Shown here one piece after another: positions 1 through 7,773 of a DNA stretch of 20,833 nucleotides. Under the pieces are notes generated by a model, which saw only the letters and a program-made list of their open reading frames with translations, searched no databases and was not told the DNA's origin. Numbering within the stretch: the first letter of the stretch is position 1; the number at the start of each line of letters is the position of its first letter. The stretch covers positions 1 through 20,833 of IMG/VR virus record IMGVR_UViG_3300025430_000132, one strand, 5' to 3'. The position numbers and the translations under genes are program-made. Origin of the DNA: a virus.

Positions 1-283
1 TGGATGGCGATTTCACGGCCGTGGATGTATTCAGTTGACTGGACACGATAACTACTGGCATTTTGGTCAAAATATTAACCAAAATATGGTAGCTAAACCA
101 GAGCTGGTAGCCACCCCTATGTATGCCGCTCTCTCAGCAGGTTGGTTTTGGAAGACCCACGGTTGCAATGAACTTGCAGAGGCAGAGAACTGGGAAGGGT
201 TAACAAAACGCATCAATGGTGGGACCTTTGGTTTGCAAGAAAGAATCCACTTAATACAACAGGCACTCCAAGTATTGTCATAA
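1..283 (+). CDS. GH19-family endolysin (chitinase-like lysozyme), C-terminal part
   Basis: This is the 3' end of a gene cut by the window edge; the frame is open from base 2 with no stop. The visible protein contains GRGCIQLTGHDNY near its start, which matches the GRG..QLTGR.NY signature of glycoside hydrolase family 19 enzymes. It is followed by the A/S-rich and W-rich helical end seen in phage GH19 endolysins (AALSAGWFWKTHGCNELA, then a TKRINGG block). GH19 phage enzymes cut the glycan of peptidoglycan during lysis. The catalytic glutamates normally lie upstream of this stretch and cannot be checked. The TTG at 35 is internal to the domain and is not a start. The stop TAA is at 281-283, followed by a 50-bp gap. 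No holin is visible. Confidence 0.85.
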   Translation, partial: GWRFHGRGCIQLTGHDNYWHFGQNINQNMVAKPELVATPMYAALSAGWFWKTHGCNELAEAENWEGLTKRINGGTFGLQERIHLIQQALQVLS

Positions 284-333
284 TTGTGCCTTAACCATGC
301 ATTAACATCCGAGCAAATTCAGCAGGGTAGTGC

Positions 334-753
334 ATGAAAATCAAGCAGATAGACACCACTGTTCAAGCAAACTTTGAGCTACTAAACAAGCTTCAAAAGG
401 ACTGTCTTCCCTATGATAAACCGTACGACATTTCTGATGGAGCTTGGTGGGTGGCTTATCAGGAAGGGAAGCCTATTGGTTTTGCAGGGATTGTTCGCTC
501 TGCTCGGTGGACTGATACTGGCTATCTATGTCGTGCTGGTGTTACCCCTAGCGCTCGTGGACGAGGAACGCAGAAAAGACTTATTCGAGTCCGTCAGCTA
601 TACGCTAAAAAGATGGGTTGGGCGTGGTTAATCACTAACACCTTTGACAACCCAGCCTCTTCAAATTCTCTCATTTCTTGTGGTTTTAAACTGTACGATC
701 CTTCCATCCCTTGGGGTGCTAAGGGCACACTCTATTGGAGGAAGAAATTATGA
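334..753 (+). CDS. GNAT-family N-acetyltransferase
   Basis: This 139-aa protein has the layout of a compact GNAT enzyme, which moves an acetyl group from acetyl-CoA to an amine. Residues 67-85 carry motif A: a beta strand (CRAGVTP) followed by ARGRGTQKRLI, fitting the acetyl-CoA pyrophosphate loop R/Q-x-x-G-x-G/A. Residues about 101-121 (TNTFDNPASSNSLISCGFKLY) fit motif B, with the usual N/S-rich turn and 'CGF'. The substrate cannot be read from sequence. The start ATG at 334 follows a GGGTAG-type ribosome site. Its TGA overlaps the ATG of the phosphoesterase gene (ATGA at 750-753), so the two are probably translationally coupled. It sits between the lysis gene and a phosphoesterase. Confidence 0.82.
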   Translation: MKIKQIDTTVQANFELLNKLQKDCLPYDKPYDISDGAWWVAYQEGKPIGFAGIVRSARWTDTGYLCRAGVTPSARGRGTQKRLIRVRQLYAKKMGWAWLITNTFDNPASSNSLISCGFKLYDPSIPWGAKGTLYWRKKL

Positions 754-1700
754 AGTATTACTCTGACGAAGAATTTATCATGTTGTTTCAGATGTACAAA
801 AGTCCGAGCGTTATGGCCGCCGAACTTGGTATGTCTGAAAGGTCGATATATGCTCGTAGAAACGCTTTAGAGGGCCGATATGAGATCCAATTAGAAACCG
901 TAGAGGTTAAGAACAGGGTTGAGCCAAAGCCCCCACAACTCGATTTAGGAATACTCAATGGCACAGTCATTGTTTTTTCTGACGCACACTTTTGGCCCGG
1001 TATTCGTACCACTGCTTATGATGGTTTGATTTGGGCTATCAAGAATTTAGAAAATGTCAAGGCGGTAATCAATAATGGTGACGCTTTTGATGGCGCTTCA
1101 ATTAGCAGGTTTCCCAGAATCGGCTGGGACAAAACCCCTAGTCTTATTGATGAAGTTAGGGCGTGTGAGATTGCTCTGGGTGAGATAGAAGACGAAGCCA
1201 AAAAAGTTAACAAAAATGTTAAGTTAATGTGGCCTCTTGGTAACCACGATGCTCGCTTTGAGAACCGTTTGGCCGCAAATGCCCCTCAATATGAGCACAT
1301 CAAAGGCTTTAGCCTAAAAGACCATTTTCCTGCATGGCATCCCTGTTGGTCAGTATGGTTAAATCAAAATGTTGTGGTTAAGCATCGTTGGAAGGGTGGA
1401 ATCCACGCTACCCACGCCAATACGCTGAATGCTGGTGTTTCTATGGTGACGGGGCACTTACATAGCCTAAAAGTCACACCTTATGATGACTATAACGGAA
1501 CACGATACGGTGTAGATACGGGAACTCTTGCAGAACCTTCTGGACCCCAATTTGAGAATTACTTAGAACACGCACCTACTAATTGGCGTTCTGGGTTTGT
1601 AATTTTAACTTTCCACAAGGGCAATCTATTGTGGCCTGAGGTGGTTAAGGTTTATGACAAGGACCACATTGAGTTTAGAGGACAAGTGATCAGGGTATAA
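750..1700 (+). CDS. Metallophosphoesterase with N-terminal helix-turn-helix
   Basis: This 316-aa protein has a calcineurin-like phosphoesterase core with the metal-ligand motifs in order: SDAH (D78, H80), GDAFD (D111, D114), GNHD (N165, H166, D167), GGIHATH (H219, H222) and GHLH (H236, H238). The family uses two metal ions to hydrolyse phosphomonoesters or diesters; the substrate here is unknown. Residues about 18-42 (SVMAAELGMSERSIYARRNALE) look like a helix-turn-helix, suggesting recruitment to DNA. The start was placed at ATG 750, which overlaps the preceding stop and has GGAGGAAG at 737-744. A TTG at 735 in frame would lie on that ribosome site and is less likely. The gene ends just before the terminator at 1703. 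Confidence 0.83.
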   Translation: MKYYSDEEFIMLFQMYKSPSVMAAELGMSERSIYARRNALEGRYEIQLETVEVKNRVEPKPPQLDLGILNGTVIVFSDAHFWPGIRTTAYDGLIWAIKNLENVKAVINNGDAFDGASISRFPRIGWDKTPSLIDEVRACEIALGEIEDEAKKVNKNVKLMWPLGNHDARFENRLAANAPQYEHIKGFSLKDHFPAWHPCWSVWLNQNVVVKHRWKGGIHATHANTLNAGVSMVTGHLHSLKVTPYDDYNGTRYGVDTGTLAEPSGPQFENYLEHAPTNWRSGFVILTFHKGNLLWPEVVKVYDKDHIEFRGQVIRV

Positions 1701-1702
1701 AA

Positions 1703-1725
1703 AAGGGGCCGAAGCCCCTTATTTT
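1703..1725. terminator. Bidirectional intrinsic terminator between convergent genes
   Basis: A perfect 7-bp stem, AAGGGGC (1703-1709) and GCCCCTT (1714-1720), closes a 4-nt loop. On the plus strand the loop is CGAA and the tail is ATTTTAATT. On the minus strand the loop is TTCG and a run of T follows, which is the stronger form and ends the leftward gene 1724-1993. It separates two convergent genes with almost no spare DNA. Confidence 0.85.
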
Positions 1726-1993
1726 AATTGCGAGTTATGGTGATTGTTGTGTGAGTATCATCATTATCATCTAGGACAAGCGTATGCTCGGAATCATTTT
1801 CATCTTCGTCTACTTCTTGGTCCTCCTCGTCTTCTTCCTCATCTTCAAATAAACCGTAGTCTTCCTCGTCCTTATGGTCTTCAATTGCCTGAGCAATAGC
1901 CATTTGGATGTCAGAAATTAGGTCAAAATTAGACGATTTGATCTCAACTTCGAGGTCAACGCTGAAATCTTCGATTTTTACTTCGTACTGCAT
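1724..1993 (-). CDS. Extremely acidic small protein, unknown function
   Basis: This is an 89-aa protein lying alone on the minus strand between two rightward blocks. I count 17 Glu and 17 Asp (38 percent) against 3 Lys and 1 Arg. The acid is concentrated in residues 38-79, where an almost unbroken D/E tract runs; the first 37 residues look like a small alternating beta/helix unit (YEVKIEDFSVDLEVEIK). The start ATG (1991-1993) follows AAAGGAG at good spacing, so it is very likely expressed. Strong negative charge is a hallmark of phage DNA mimics such as Ocr, but also of scaffolding-like and metal-binding proteins. I see no family signature, so the role is unknown. Isolation and reverse orientation suggest a late-acquired accessory gene with its own transcript. 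Confidence 0.8.
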   Translation of the reverse strand: MQYEVKIEDFSVDLEVEIKSSNFDLISDIQMAIAQAIEDHKDEEDYGLFEDEEEDEEDQEVDEDENDSEHTLVLDDNDDTHTTITITRN

Positions 1994-2006
1994 GGAAAGC
2001 TCCTTT

Positions 2007-2034
2007 GGGGGTTGAAAACTTCATTTTGACCCCC
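2007..2034. repeat. Inverted repeat upstream of the acidic gene and the late promoter
   Basis: GGGGGTTGAAA (2007-2017) pairs with TTTTGACCCCC (2024-2034) around a 6-nt loop. As plus-strand RNA this is an 11-bp hairpin with two G-U pairs; as minus-strand RNA it has two A-C mismatches. On the minus strand it lies immediately 5' of the AAAGGAG ribosome site of the acidic gene, so it could affect its translation. On the plus strand it could stop read-through into the late operon. Function is not established. Confidence 0.45.
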
Positions 2035-2085
2035 GTTTATGACAAAACAAGCATATTTTGAGCTTTGAATAATTATTTTGTTTTG

Positions 2086-2114
2086 TTGCCTGAAATGTGA
2101 TACAAAGATAAAAT
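2086..2114 (+). promoter_or_regulatory. Sigma70-like promoter for the structural operon
   Basis: TTGCCT (2086-2091), a 17-nt spacer, then TAAAAT (2109-2114). Transcription would start near 2121, giving a leader of only about 15 nt before ATG 2136. It is the only good match in the gap and it faces the adaptor-to-ejection gene block. Confidence 0.55.
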
Positions 2115-2135
2115 GTGTAAAAGACTGGGTAAATC

Positions 2136-2780
2136 ATGACCACGACTACAACACCATCATTCGTTTTGACGTACGACAGCCTAGTTACTACTGTAACCCA
2201 GTACCTAGAGCGTAATGATACAGCTACAGTCAACCAAATTCCAACATTTATTACAATGTGCGAATTTGAGATTGCACAAGAGATAAAAACCCTTGGCCAG
2301 TTACAAGTTGTCACAGCCACAATGAATGCAGGCAACAATGTCATTGCAAAGCCCGCCAGATGGCGTAAGACCGTTTCTTTTAACCTCACCAATGGTACGT
2401 CTAGGCAACCCGTGTATTTGAGGAAATACGAATATTTAAAGGCTTATGCTCCTGACAATACTGCCACAGGTACACCTGTGTATTATGCCGACTATAATTA
2501 TGACAACTGGTTAGTTGCCCCAACTCCTGATCAGAACTATTCTTTTGAAGTGCTGTTTTACGAAAGATTACAGCCTTTGTCGAGTACAAATCAGACTAAC
2601 TGGTTGACTCAAAATGCACCTAACGCCATGTTATTTGGTACTCTTTTGCAGGCCATGCCTTTCTTAAAGAACGATCAAAGAACGATTTTTCAACAAAAAT
2701 ACGATTTAGCTCTCCAAGCCCTGAAAGCTGAAGATACAACTCGTATGGCAGACAGACAAGCAATTGCATTGGATTCATAA
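2136..2780 (+). CDS. Head-tail adaptor protein (phage SU10 adaptor-like)
   Basis: This 214-aa protein resembles the adaptor family that joins portal and tail in short-tailed phages of the SU10 type. The N-terminal helix pair (SLVTTVTQYLERND followed by QIPTFITMCEFEIAQEI) matches the family's usual opening. The middle has a strand-rich part ending in WLVAPTPDQNYSFEVLFYER, and the C-terminal helices include NWLTQNAPNAMLFGTLLQA and PFLKNDQRTIFQQKYDLAL, which are typical of the family. It is the first gene of the late operon, right after the promoter at 2086-2114, and the ribosome site is weak (GGGTAAATC). Its stop TAA overlaps the next start (TAATG at 2778-2782). Portal and capsid genes would be expected elsewhere in the genome. 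Confidence 0.75.
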   Translation: MTTTTTPSFVLTYDSLVTTVTQYLERNDTATVNQIPTFITMCEFEIAQEIKTLGQLQVVTATMNAGNNVIAKPARWRKTVSFNLTNGTSRQPVYLRKYEYLKAYAPDNTATGTPVYYADYNYDNWLVAPTPDQNYSFEVLFYERLQPLSSTNQTNWLTQNAPNAMLFGTLLQAMPFLKNDQRTIFQQKYDLALQALKAEDTTRMADRQAIALDS

Positions 2781-4054
2781 TGACAACTTACCTCGACCCG
2801 TTTACAGGACAGACGATCTCCCCCTCGCAAACAGGGTATGAGGCATTAACGCTGTCATCCAATACCACCCTTCAGTGGCCTATCAACGGAAATAACACAA
2901 ATGTTGTAGCAACCATCATTGAAGTTACTGCTACAGCTTCTAATTTGGCTTTGGCGATGCCCCCAGCCTCTCAGGTTTCTACTGGTCAATCGGTCTTAAT
3001 TAGGAACACTGGAAGCATTGTTTTTAACGTCACAGACAATGCAGGAAACATACTTGCGACAGTTTTGTCAGGTATCTCTTGGTACATCTACGTAACCAGC
3101 AACTCAACCACAGCAGGCACTTGGAACTCTGTACAGTTTGGAGCTAGTGCAAGTAACGCCAACGCCTCAACTTTGGCTGGGTCTGGTCTAGTCTCTGCTG
3201 GTACAGCAATTAACCAAAACTACCCTATCCAGACTCTCAACTCTGGTACCACCCTGAATGCTGGCTATTTAGCTCAGGTAGTAGTGTGGACAGGTGGTGT
3301 AGGTACATTAACTTTACCTTCAGCCTCGTCTTTAGGTAATGGCTGGTTCACCATCATCAGAAACAGTGGCTCAGGCATCCTTACCTTGACTCCAAGTGGT
3401 TCAGATACCATTAACGGTAACTCTACCCAACAGTTACAGTTGACAGAATCCTTGGTAATTGTCTCTGCTGGAACAAATACAATCGTTGTGGGTTCTACGA
3501 CCTATACAGGCTTTAGCACCTACGCTTATGGCAGGTCAAACCTTTTTCCCTACACTCAGCTAGCCATCAGTGTGACTGGTATTTCTAGCTCTACATACAC
3601 TTTGACAGCTACCCAAGCGTCTAGCGTGATTCAGAGCTACAGTGGTGTTTTGAGCCAAAGTATCACAGTTATCTTGCCTCAGACTGTTCAGCTTTACTCC
3701 ATGTCTAACCAGACCACAGGAAGCTACTCTTTAAGCTTTAAGACAAGTGCTTCAGGTGGAACCAGCTACACTTTGACCCAAGGTAACTATGTGATGTTGG
3801 TTTCTGATGGAACAAACGTTTATAACGCTCAGTCTGCTTCAGTGGCGTTGGCAGGAACTGCACTATTTAACTCAGGTACAGCGTCAGCTCCTTCTGTGGC
3901 GTTTACGTCTGATAATACGACTGGATTGTATTTGGCAGGAACGGGCATCATGGGTGTTGCGGCAGGTGGTGCACAAGGTATTTTGGTTGGGTCTAGTTCA
4001 AGTGCAAGCCCCGGTCTCACCGTACCGCTAGGCATCTCTGGAGGCACATTTTGA
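2780..4054 (+). CDS. Tail fibre-like structural protein, modular beta-rich
   Basis: This 424-aa protein is rich in Ser, Thr, Gly, Asn and Val and is almost certainly beta-structured. It reads as three related blocks of about 90-100 residues, roughly 20-125, 140-245 and 255-355. Each has a pattern of a beta strand, a 'LPSAS..G' or 'LPQT' turn, and a strand ending in 'VSAGTN' or 'VSDGTN'. The last 70 residues contain [24 protein letters not shown], a motif common in phage fibre proteins. No peptidase or chaperone domain follows. It lies between the adaptor and the nozzle genes, so a tail-attached fibre or fibre connector is the best guess. The start overlaps the adaptor stop, and the stop TGA overlaps the TTG start of the next gene. 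Confidence 0.6.
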   Translation: MTTYLDPFTGQTISPSQTGYEALTLSSNTTLQWPINGNNTNVVATIIEVTATASNLALAMPPASQVSTGQSVLIRNTGSIVFNVTDNAGNILATVLSGISWYIYVTSNSTTAGTWNSVQFGASASNANASTLAGSGLVSAGTAINQNYPIQTLNSGTTLNAGYLAQVVVWTGGVGTLTLPSASSLGNGWFTIIRNSGSGILTLTPSGSDTINGNSTQQLQLTESLVIVSAGTNTIVVGSTTYTGFSTYAYGRSNLFPYTQLAISVTGISSSTYTLTATQASSVIQSYSGVLSQSITVILPQTVQLYSMSNQTTGSYSLSFKTSASGGTSYTLTQGNYVMLVSDGTNVYNAQSASVALAGTALFNSGTASAPSVAFTSDNTTGLYLAGTGIMGVAAGGAQGILVGSSSSASPGLTVPLGISGGTF

Positions 4055-6012
4055 CCGCTAACGTCGTCAATCTACAAATCCCTGCTGGTATACAGAGGGA
4101 TGGAACGCAATTCGATGCTCCATGCTATGTGGATGGGCAGTGGGTGCGTTTTCAACGTGGTAGACCTCGTAAGATTGGTGGATATAACGGTTTGTTTTTG
4201 AATAGCCCCGGTATTTCGCGTGGGATGCTACAAAACTCCTACAACGGACTCAACTACATCTATTCAGGCTACAACACTGGCCTTTATTATTGGCAGACTA
4301 ACGATGTAAATGGCGTAGGTTTTGGCCCTCAAGCCATCACGATGCCCTCCAATTTCACGTCTAGCAACAACAATTTGTGGCAGTTTGACATTGGATACGA
4401 TGCAAATGGTACAAAGCTGTTGAACTTCATAGCTCATGCAGGTCAAAATTTAGGTGACATAAGCTCAACAACAAATACGCCTGTGTTTACGGGGCAGTTT
4501 CCCGGTGGTTCTCTCTCCAGCGTAGGCGTTTTCACAGCTACAGGCACTCCCTCTGGCACTCAAATTACCATCACTGGCCTCAATTACAAAATCAACACAG
4601 GCCAATTGGTGACAGGAACAGGTATTCCAGCCAATACAACCGTATCTTCTGTGACATTTTCAACAAACACAGTTGTGATGGTCAGCAACTCCATCACTGG
4701 AACGTCTCCCATAACAGTCACTTTTGACAACCAGATATCTGTGAGTGGTGGAGCTTGTATGCTCTACCCTTATCTTTTTGTTTATGGCAACAATGGGTTG
4801 ATACAGAACTGCGCGGCAGGTGACTTCACCAACTGGGTCTCTGCTGACTCTAACGCCAACAACGTCTCTGCTACAAAAGTAGTCAAGGGTATGCCTTTAA
4901 GGGGTGGTACAACCTCTCCAGCAGGCCTGTTTTGGTCTCTAGACCAGCTCACTCGTGTCTCCTACGCTCCTCAAACAGTAGGAACGAGCAACCTTTACTG
5001 GCGTTATGACATCATTTCTAGCCAAACCTCTATCATGTCCTCTAACTGCGTGATTGAGTACGATGGCATCTATTATTGGTGTGGAACTGACCGTTTCTTG
5101 ATGTACAACGGTGTTGTTCAAGAGATGGAGAACAGAACTAACCTCAACTGGTTCTTTGACAACTTGAACTATTCTCAGAGACAAAAGGTCTGGGTAAGCA
5201 AAGTTCCTCGTTGGGGTGAGATTTGGTGGTTCTACCCAAGGGGTAATGCTACTGAGTGCACAGATGCAATCATTTATAACGTCAGAGAGAAGACTTGGTA
5301 CGATGCAGGCCAAGCCATGGGAGCCAATCGCTCTGCTGGTACCTTCTCTGAAGTGTTTAGATACCCTGTTTGGGCAGGAAATACCTCTTTGAACAGTGCT
5401 TTGTTCACTGGTTCTATATCTGGTACGACTTTGACAGTTAGTTCCATGGCTTCTGGGCAGATTTTTGCTGGTGAAGTACTCTTGGGTACAGGAATAGCCA
5501 CAGGAACCGTTGTAACTGCCTTTGTGAGCGGAACTGGAGGCACTGGTACCTACACTGTGTCTATCTCCCAAACCGTCTCTAGCACCCAAATAACGGCTCA
5601 GAGCTATACCATTTGGCAACATGAGATTGGCACAGATGCCATCCTGCTGAACAACGTGGATGCCATAGATTCTTATATCGAGACCAACAGTATTGGCTGG
5701 GTCAATGGTGGAGCTGGTCAGAAAGCCACTTTGGGAACGAATAGGTGGGTAAGGTTAGAGCGTGTTGAGCCTAACTTTAACCAGACTGGACCCATGAATA
5801 TGTATGTCACTGGTAAGAGTTATGCGGATGGCACAGATGTTGTGTCTCAAGCGTATGCGTTTGACCCAACAACATCTAAAATTGACCTCAGAGAGCAACG
5901 TCGTGAGATGAGACTCAAGTTTGAGAGCAACGTCACTGGAGGTAATTACGAAATGGGTAACATCCTATTGAGTGTTGACCTTGGTGACGAGCGTGGAACA
6001 GGTAACCCATAA
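4051..6012 (+). CDS. Tail nozzle-like / tail tube protein with two inserted beta modules
   Basis: This 653-aa protein starts at TTG 4051, preceded by GGAGG at 4040-4044 and overlapping the previous stop (TTGA). Residues 10-46 ([26 protein letters not shown], then GRPRKIGGY) match the opening of a large family of phage tail-tip proteins (nozzle/DNA-stabilisation type), followed by a WD/kelch-like pattern of W- and Y-rich strands. Two Gly/Thr-rich Ig-like modules interrupt it, at about 160-226 ([14 protein letters not shown], then [14 protein letters not shown]) and about 450-520 ([15 protein letters not shown], then [11 protein letters not shown]). These are a repeat type common in phage structural proteins. 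The C-terminus (about 530-653) returns to the core. The role would be to close the tail and hold DNA. Family identity is good; the nozzle name is inferred from neighbours. Confidence 0.62.
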   Translation: MTANVVNLQIPAGIQRDGTQFDAPCYVDGQWVRFQRGRPRKIGGYNGLFLNSPGISRGMLQNSYNGLNYIYSGYNTGLYYWQTNDVNGVGFGPQAITMPSNFTSSNNNLWQFDIGYDANGTKLLNFIAHAGQNLGDISSTTNTPVFTGQFPGGSLSSVGVFTATGTPSGTQITITGLNYKINTGQLVTGTGIPANTTVSSVTFSTNTVVMVSNSITGTSPITVTFDNQISVSGGACMLYPYLFVYGNNGLIQNCAAGDFTNWVSADSNANNVSATKVVKGMPLRGGTTSPAGLFWSLDQLTRVSYAPQTVGTSNLYWRYDIISSQTSIMSSNCVIEYDGIYYWCGTDRFLMYNGVVQEMENRTNLNWFFDNLNYSQRQKVWVSKVPRWGEIWWFYPRGNATECTDAIIYNVREKTWYDAGQAMGANRSAGTFSEVFRYPVWAGNTSLNSALFTGSISGTTLTVSSMASGQIFAGEVLLGTGIATGTVVTAFVSGTGGTGTYTVSISQTVSSTQITAQSYTIWQHEIGTDAILLNNVDAIDSYIETNSIGWVNGGAGQKATLGTNRWVRLERVEPNFNQTGPMNMYVTGKSYADGTDVVSQAYAFDPTTSKIDLREQRREMRLKFESNVTGGNYEMGNILLSVDLGDERGTGNP

Positions 6013-6254
6013 TGTTTACATACGATCCTCGCGGGCTTACTTGGGATCAATGGTGTGCTCGTATGGCTGAGTTGTTTGCCTCTAACCAATTAGGTACGCT
6101 ACCTGAGACCCACTGGAGAGATTGGGCGGACGGTATGCAAGGAATCGGGTATTTTGTTCAATCTGGAGTTCCAGACCAAAGAGGATTTGCTCATTGGTAC
6201 GATTGGGCAGAAACTTTGTGTGGAATTATGTCAATACAACCGAGTCAATCATGA
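6012..6254 (+). CDS. Small Trp-rich phage protein, unknown function
   Basis: This 80-aa protein is unusually rich in tryptophan (for example TWDQWCARMAELF, HWRDWADGMQGIGYF, HWYDWAE). It starts at ATG 6012, overlapping the nozzle stop (TAATG), and its TGA overlaps the next ATG (ATGA at 6251-6254), so it is coupled on both sides. Position between tail and ejection genes suggests a virion-associated or assembly role. I recognise no catalytic motif and assign no function. Confidence 0.75.
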   Translation: MFTYDPRGLTWDQWCARMAELFASNQLGTLPETHWRDWADGMQGIGYFVQSGVPDQRGFAHWYDWAETLCGIMSIQPSQS

Positions 6255-6652
6255 GTATTCCTGTTAACCATGTTAGTCATATTATTAAAAATCACATTCG
6301 TCACAATGGGATGGATGCGACTCATGACGACTTGATGAATGCTTTGGCTGAAAAAGTTAAAGAGGGATTCAAGATTGTTAAGTTCAACAATGTCCTTTTT
6401 GCTTATCAGTTGCAAGGGAATCATCTTTTGTTGACCATAGTCAACGGTGACCATCCTCGTGGTTATTTGATGGCTTTGCGTAAGTTTGTAAACTTTATGA
6501 GAAAGATTGGCGCAAAGTACTTGATGATGTATGTGCAGGATAAAGACTTGTCAGCCAAGATTGCGGCATCTTCTGGACTTGGGGATATCACATTTAGAGA
6601 TGCTGACCCATCAAAAGTTGATCCTTACTTAATGCTTGCGGAGGTATCATAA
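6251..6652 (+). CDS. Phage protein of unknown function, possibly GNAT-fold-like
   Basis: This 133-aa protein begins at ATG 6251, which overlaps the preceding stop. The open frame reaches back to 6122, but that part is antisense-free overlap with the previous gene and has no ribosome site. The sequence has helices at 24-38, strands at 43-63 (IVKFNNVLFAYQ, LLLTIVNG), a long helix with LMALRKFVNFMRKIG, then a strand LMMYVQDKD. That alpha/beta order, with a 'YLMMYV' strand after a basic helix, faintly recalls a degenerate acetyltransferase fold, but no acetyl-CoA loop is seen. It sits inside the structural operon, so a virion or assembly role is equally possible. The stop overlaps the next start (TAATG). 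Confidence 0.7.
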   Translation: MSIPVNHVSHIIKNHIRHNGMDATHDDLMNALAEKVKEGFKIVKFNNVLFAYQLQGNHLLLTIVNGDHPRGYLMALRKFVNFMRKIGAKYLMMYVQDKDLSAKIAASSGLGDITFRDADPSKVDPYLMLAEVS

Positions 6653-7773
6653 TGGGTTGCTGTGGTGGATTTGTTGGTGAGGTTCTTAATAAACCTACAG
6701 AAGCGGTTAACAAAGTTGTTGACACTGCTTTGAAGAACCCTTTTCAGACTGCGGCTCTCGTAGCAACGGCTATCTACGCCCCTGAATTGATTGATTCTTT
6801 GGGCGGTGGAAGTGAGTTGGGTGCAGACGTCATACCTGCTTCTACCCCAAGCGTTGCTACTTCTGCCGCTGAAGCAGATCAATTAAGTGGATTAACTGAT
6901 CTAGGTTATGGTCAAACAGGAGCAGTAACTCCTAGTATGTATGCACCTACTGCTGGAAGCACAGGCATGACACTGCCCGGCTCCGTCAATGCATCTGGTT
7001 TGTCTAATACTTATGGTTTACAAGCGGCTCCTGCTGGTGGTGCTGGTTTAAGTACTGCATCTTTGCCAACAGGCGTATCTTCCATCGCAACTAATGCAGG
7101 CTCTACATTGGCTGGTATCAACCCAGCAACAATTGATGCGGCGGCTATGACTGCAGGCACTGGTACTACCCTTGCTGACGTCGCCAAGGCCGCATCTGGT
7201 ATTGCCGCAGGTGCCTCCCTGCTCAACCAAGGTACTGGCTCAGGTGGTGGAGGTACAAATTATGGTTTTGCCCAACCACAGCAACTCAGTGGTACTGTTT
7301 CTGGTGGAAAAGCTGTCCAAGTAACACCTTACAACGAGAATTTGCCTGCACTTGCGGCCTTTCATTCTCCCAATGTTACGCCTGTCAGCACTTCTGGTAT
7401 TGTTCCTAGTTATAAATCTTTATCTAGTCCAACTTATGCCAAAGAAGGTGGAGAGATTCACGACCACGAAGGGCATCCTGAATACCCTAAATCACCCCTA
7501 CAAACGGTTTTCAGTACTAGGGGTGGCACACACTATGTACAAGGCAAAGGAACAGGCCAAAGCGATGATATTGATGCAAAACTTGCAGATGGAGAATATG
7601 TATTTGACGCTGACACTGTGGCCGCCCTCGGGGATGGGTCAAATAAAGCAGGTGCTCAAGCATTGGACAAGATGAGAGAAGCCATTAGAGCACACAAAAG
7701 ATCAGCTCCTGACAACAAAATACCACCCAAGGCAAAACAACCCTTTGCGTACCTTAAAGAAGGAAACAAATAA
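6652..7773 (+). CDS. Putative internal virion / DNA-ejection protein
   Basis: This 373-aa protein starts at ATG 6652 with GGAGG upstream. It opens with MGCCGGFVGEVLNKPTEAVN and a hydrophobic helix (FQTAALVATAIYA), continues with 200 residues of Ala/Gly/Ser/Thr-rich sequence, and ends in a folded domain. In that domain residues about 290-340 carry HYVQGKGTGQSDDIDAKLADGEYVFDA, then ALGDGSNKAGAQALDKMREAIR. The 'GTG.SD.I.A.L.DGE.V' motif is a recurrent phage module seen at the C-terminus of tape-measure-like and ejection proteins. It is the first of four consecutive large low-complexity genes, the usual place for ejected proteins in short-tailed phages. The exact role is inferred. Confidence 0.6.
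   Translation: MGCCGGFVGEVLNKPTEAVNKVVDTALKNPFQTAALVATAIYAPELIDSLGGGSELGADVIPASTPSVATSAAEADQLSGLTDLGYGQTGAVTPSMYAPTAGSTGMTLPGSVNASGLSNTYGLQAAPAGGAGLSTASLPTGVSSIATNAGSTLAGINPATIDAAAMTAGTGTTLADVAKAASGIAAGASLLNQGTGSGGGGTNYGFAQPQQLSGTVSGGKAVQVTPYNENLPALAAFHSPNVTPVSTSGIVPSYKSLSSPTYAKEGGEIHDHEGHPEYPKSPLQTVFSTRGGTHYVQGKGTGQSDDIDAKLADGEYVFDADTVAALGDGSNKAGAQALDKMREAIRAHKRSAPDNKIPPKAKQPFAYLKEGNK

Noticed and set aside
413-631. A 72-aa frame with a hydrophobic stretch overlapping the acetyltransferase gene
   Set aside because: It looks like a membrane protein, but it is an out-of-frame reading of the clear GNAT motif A region and has no ribosome site.
4939-5622. A 227-aa minus-strand frame inside the nozzle gene
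   Set aside because: Composition is that of an antisense shadow (Ser/Arg/Cys-rich, no domain), wholly inside a well-supported gene with family-like sequence.
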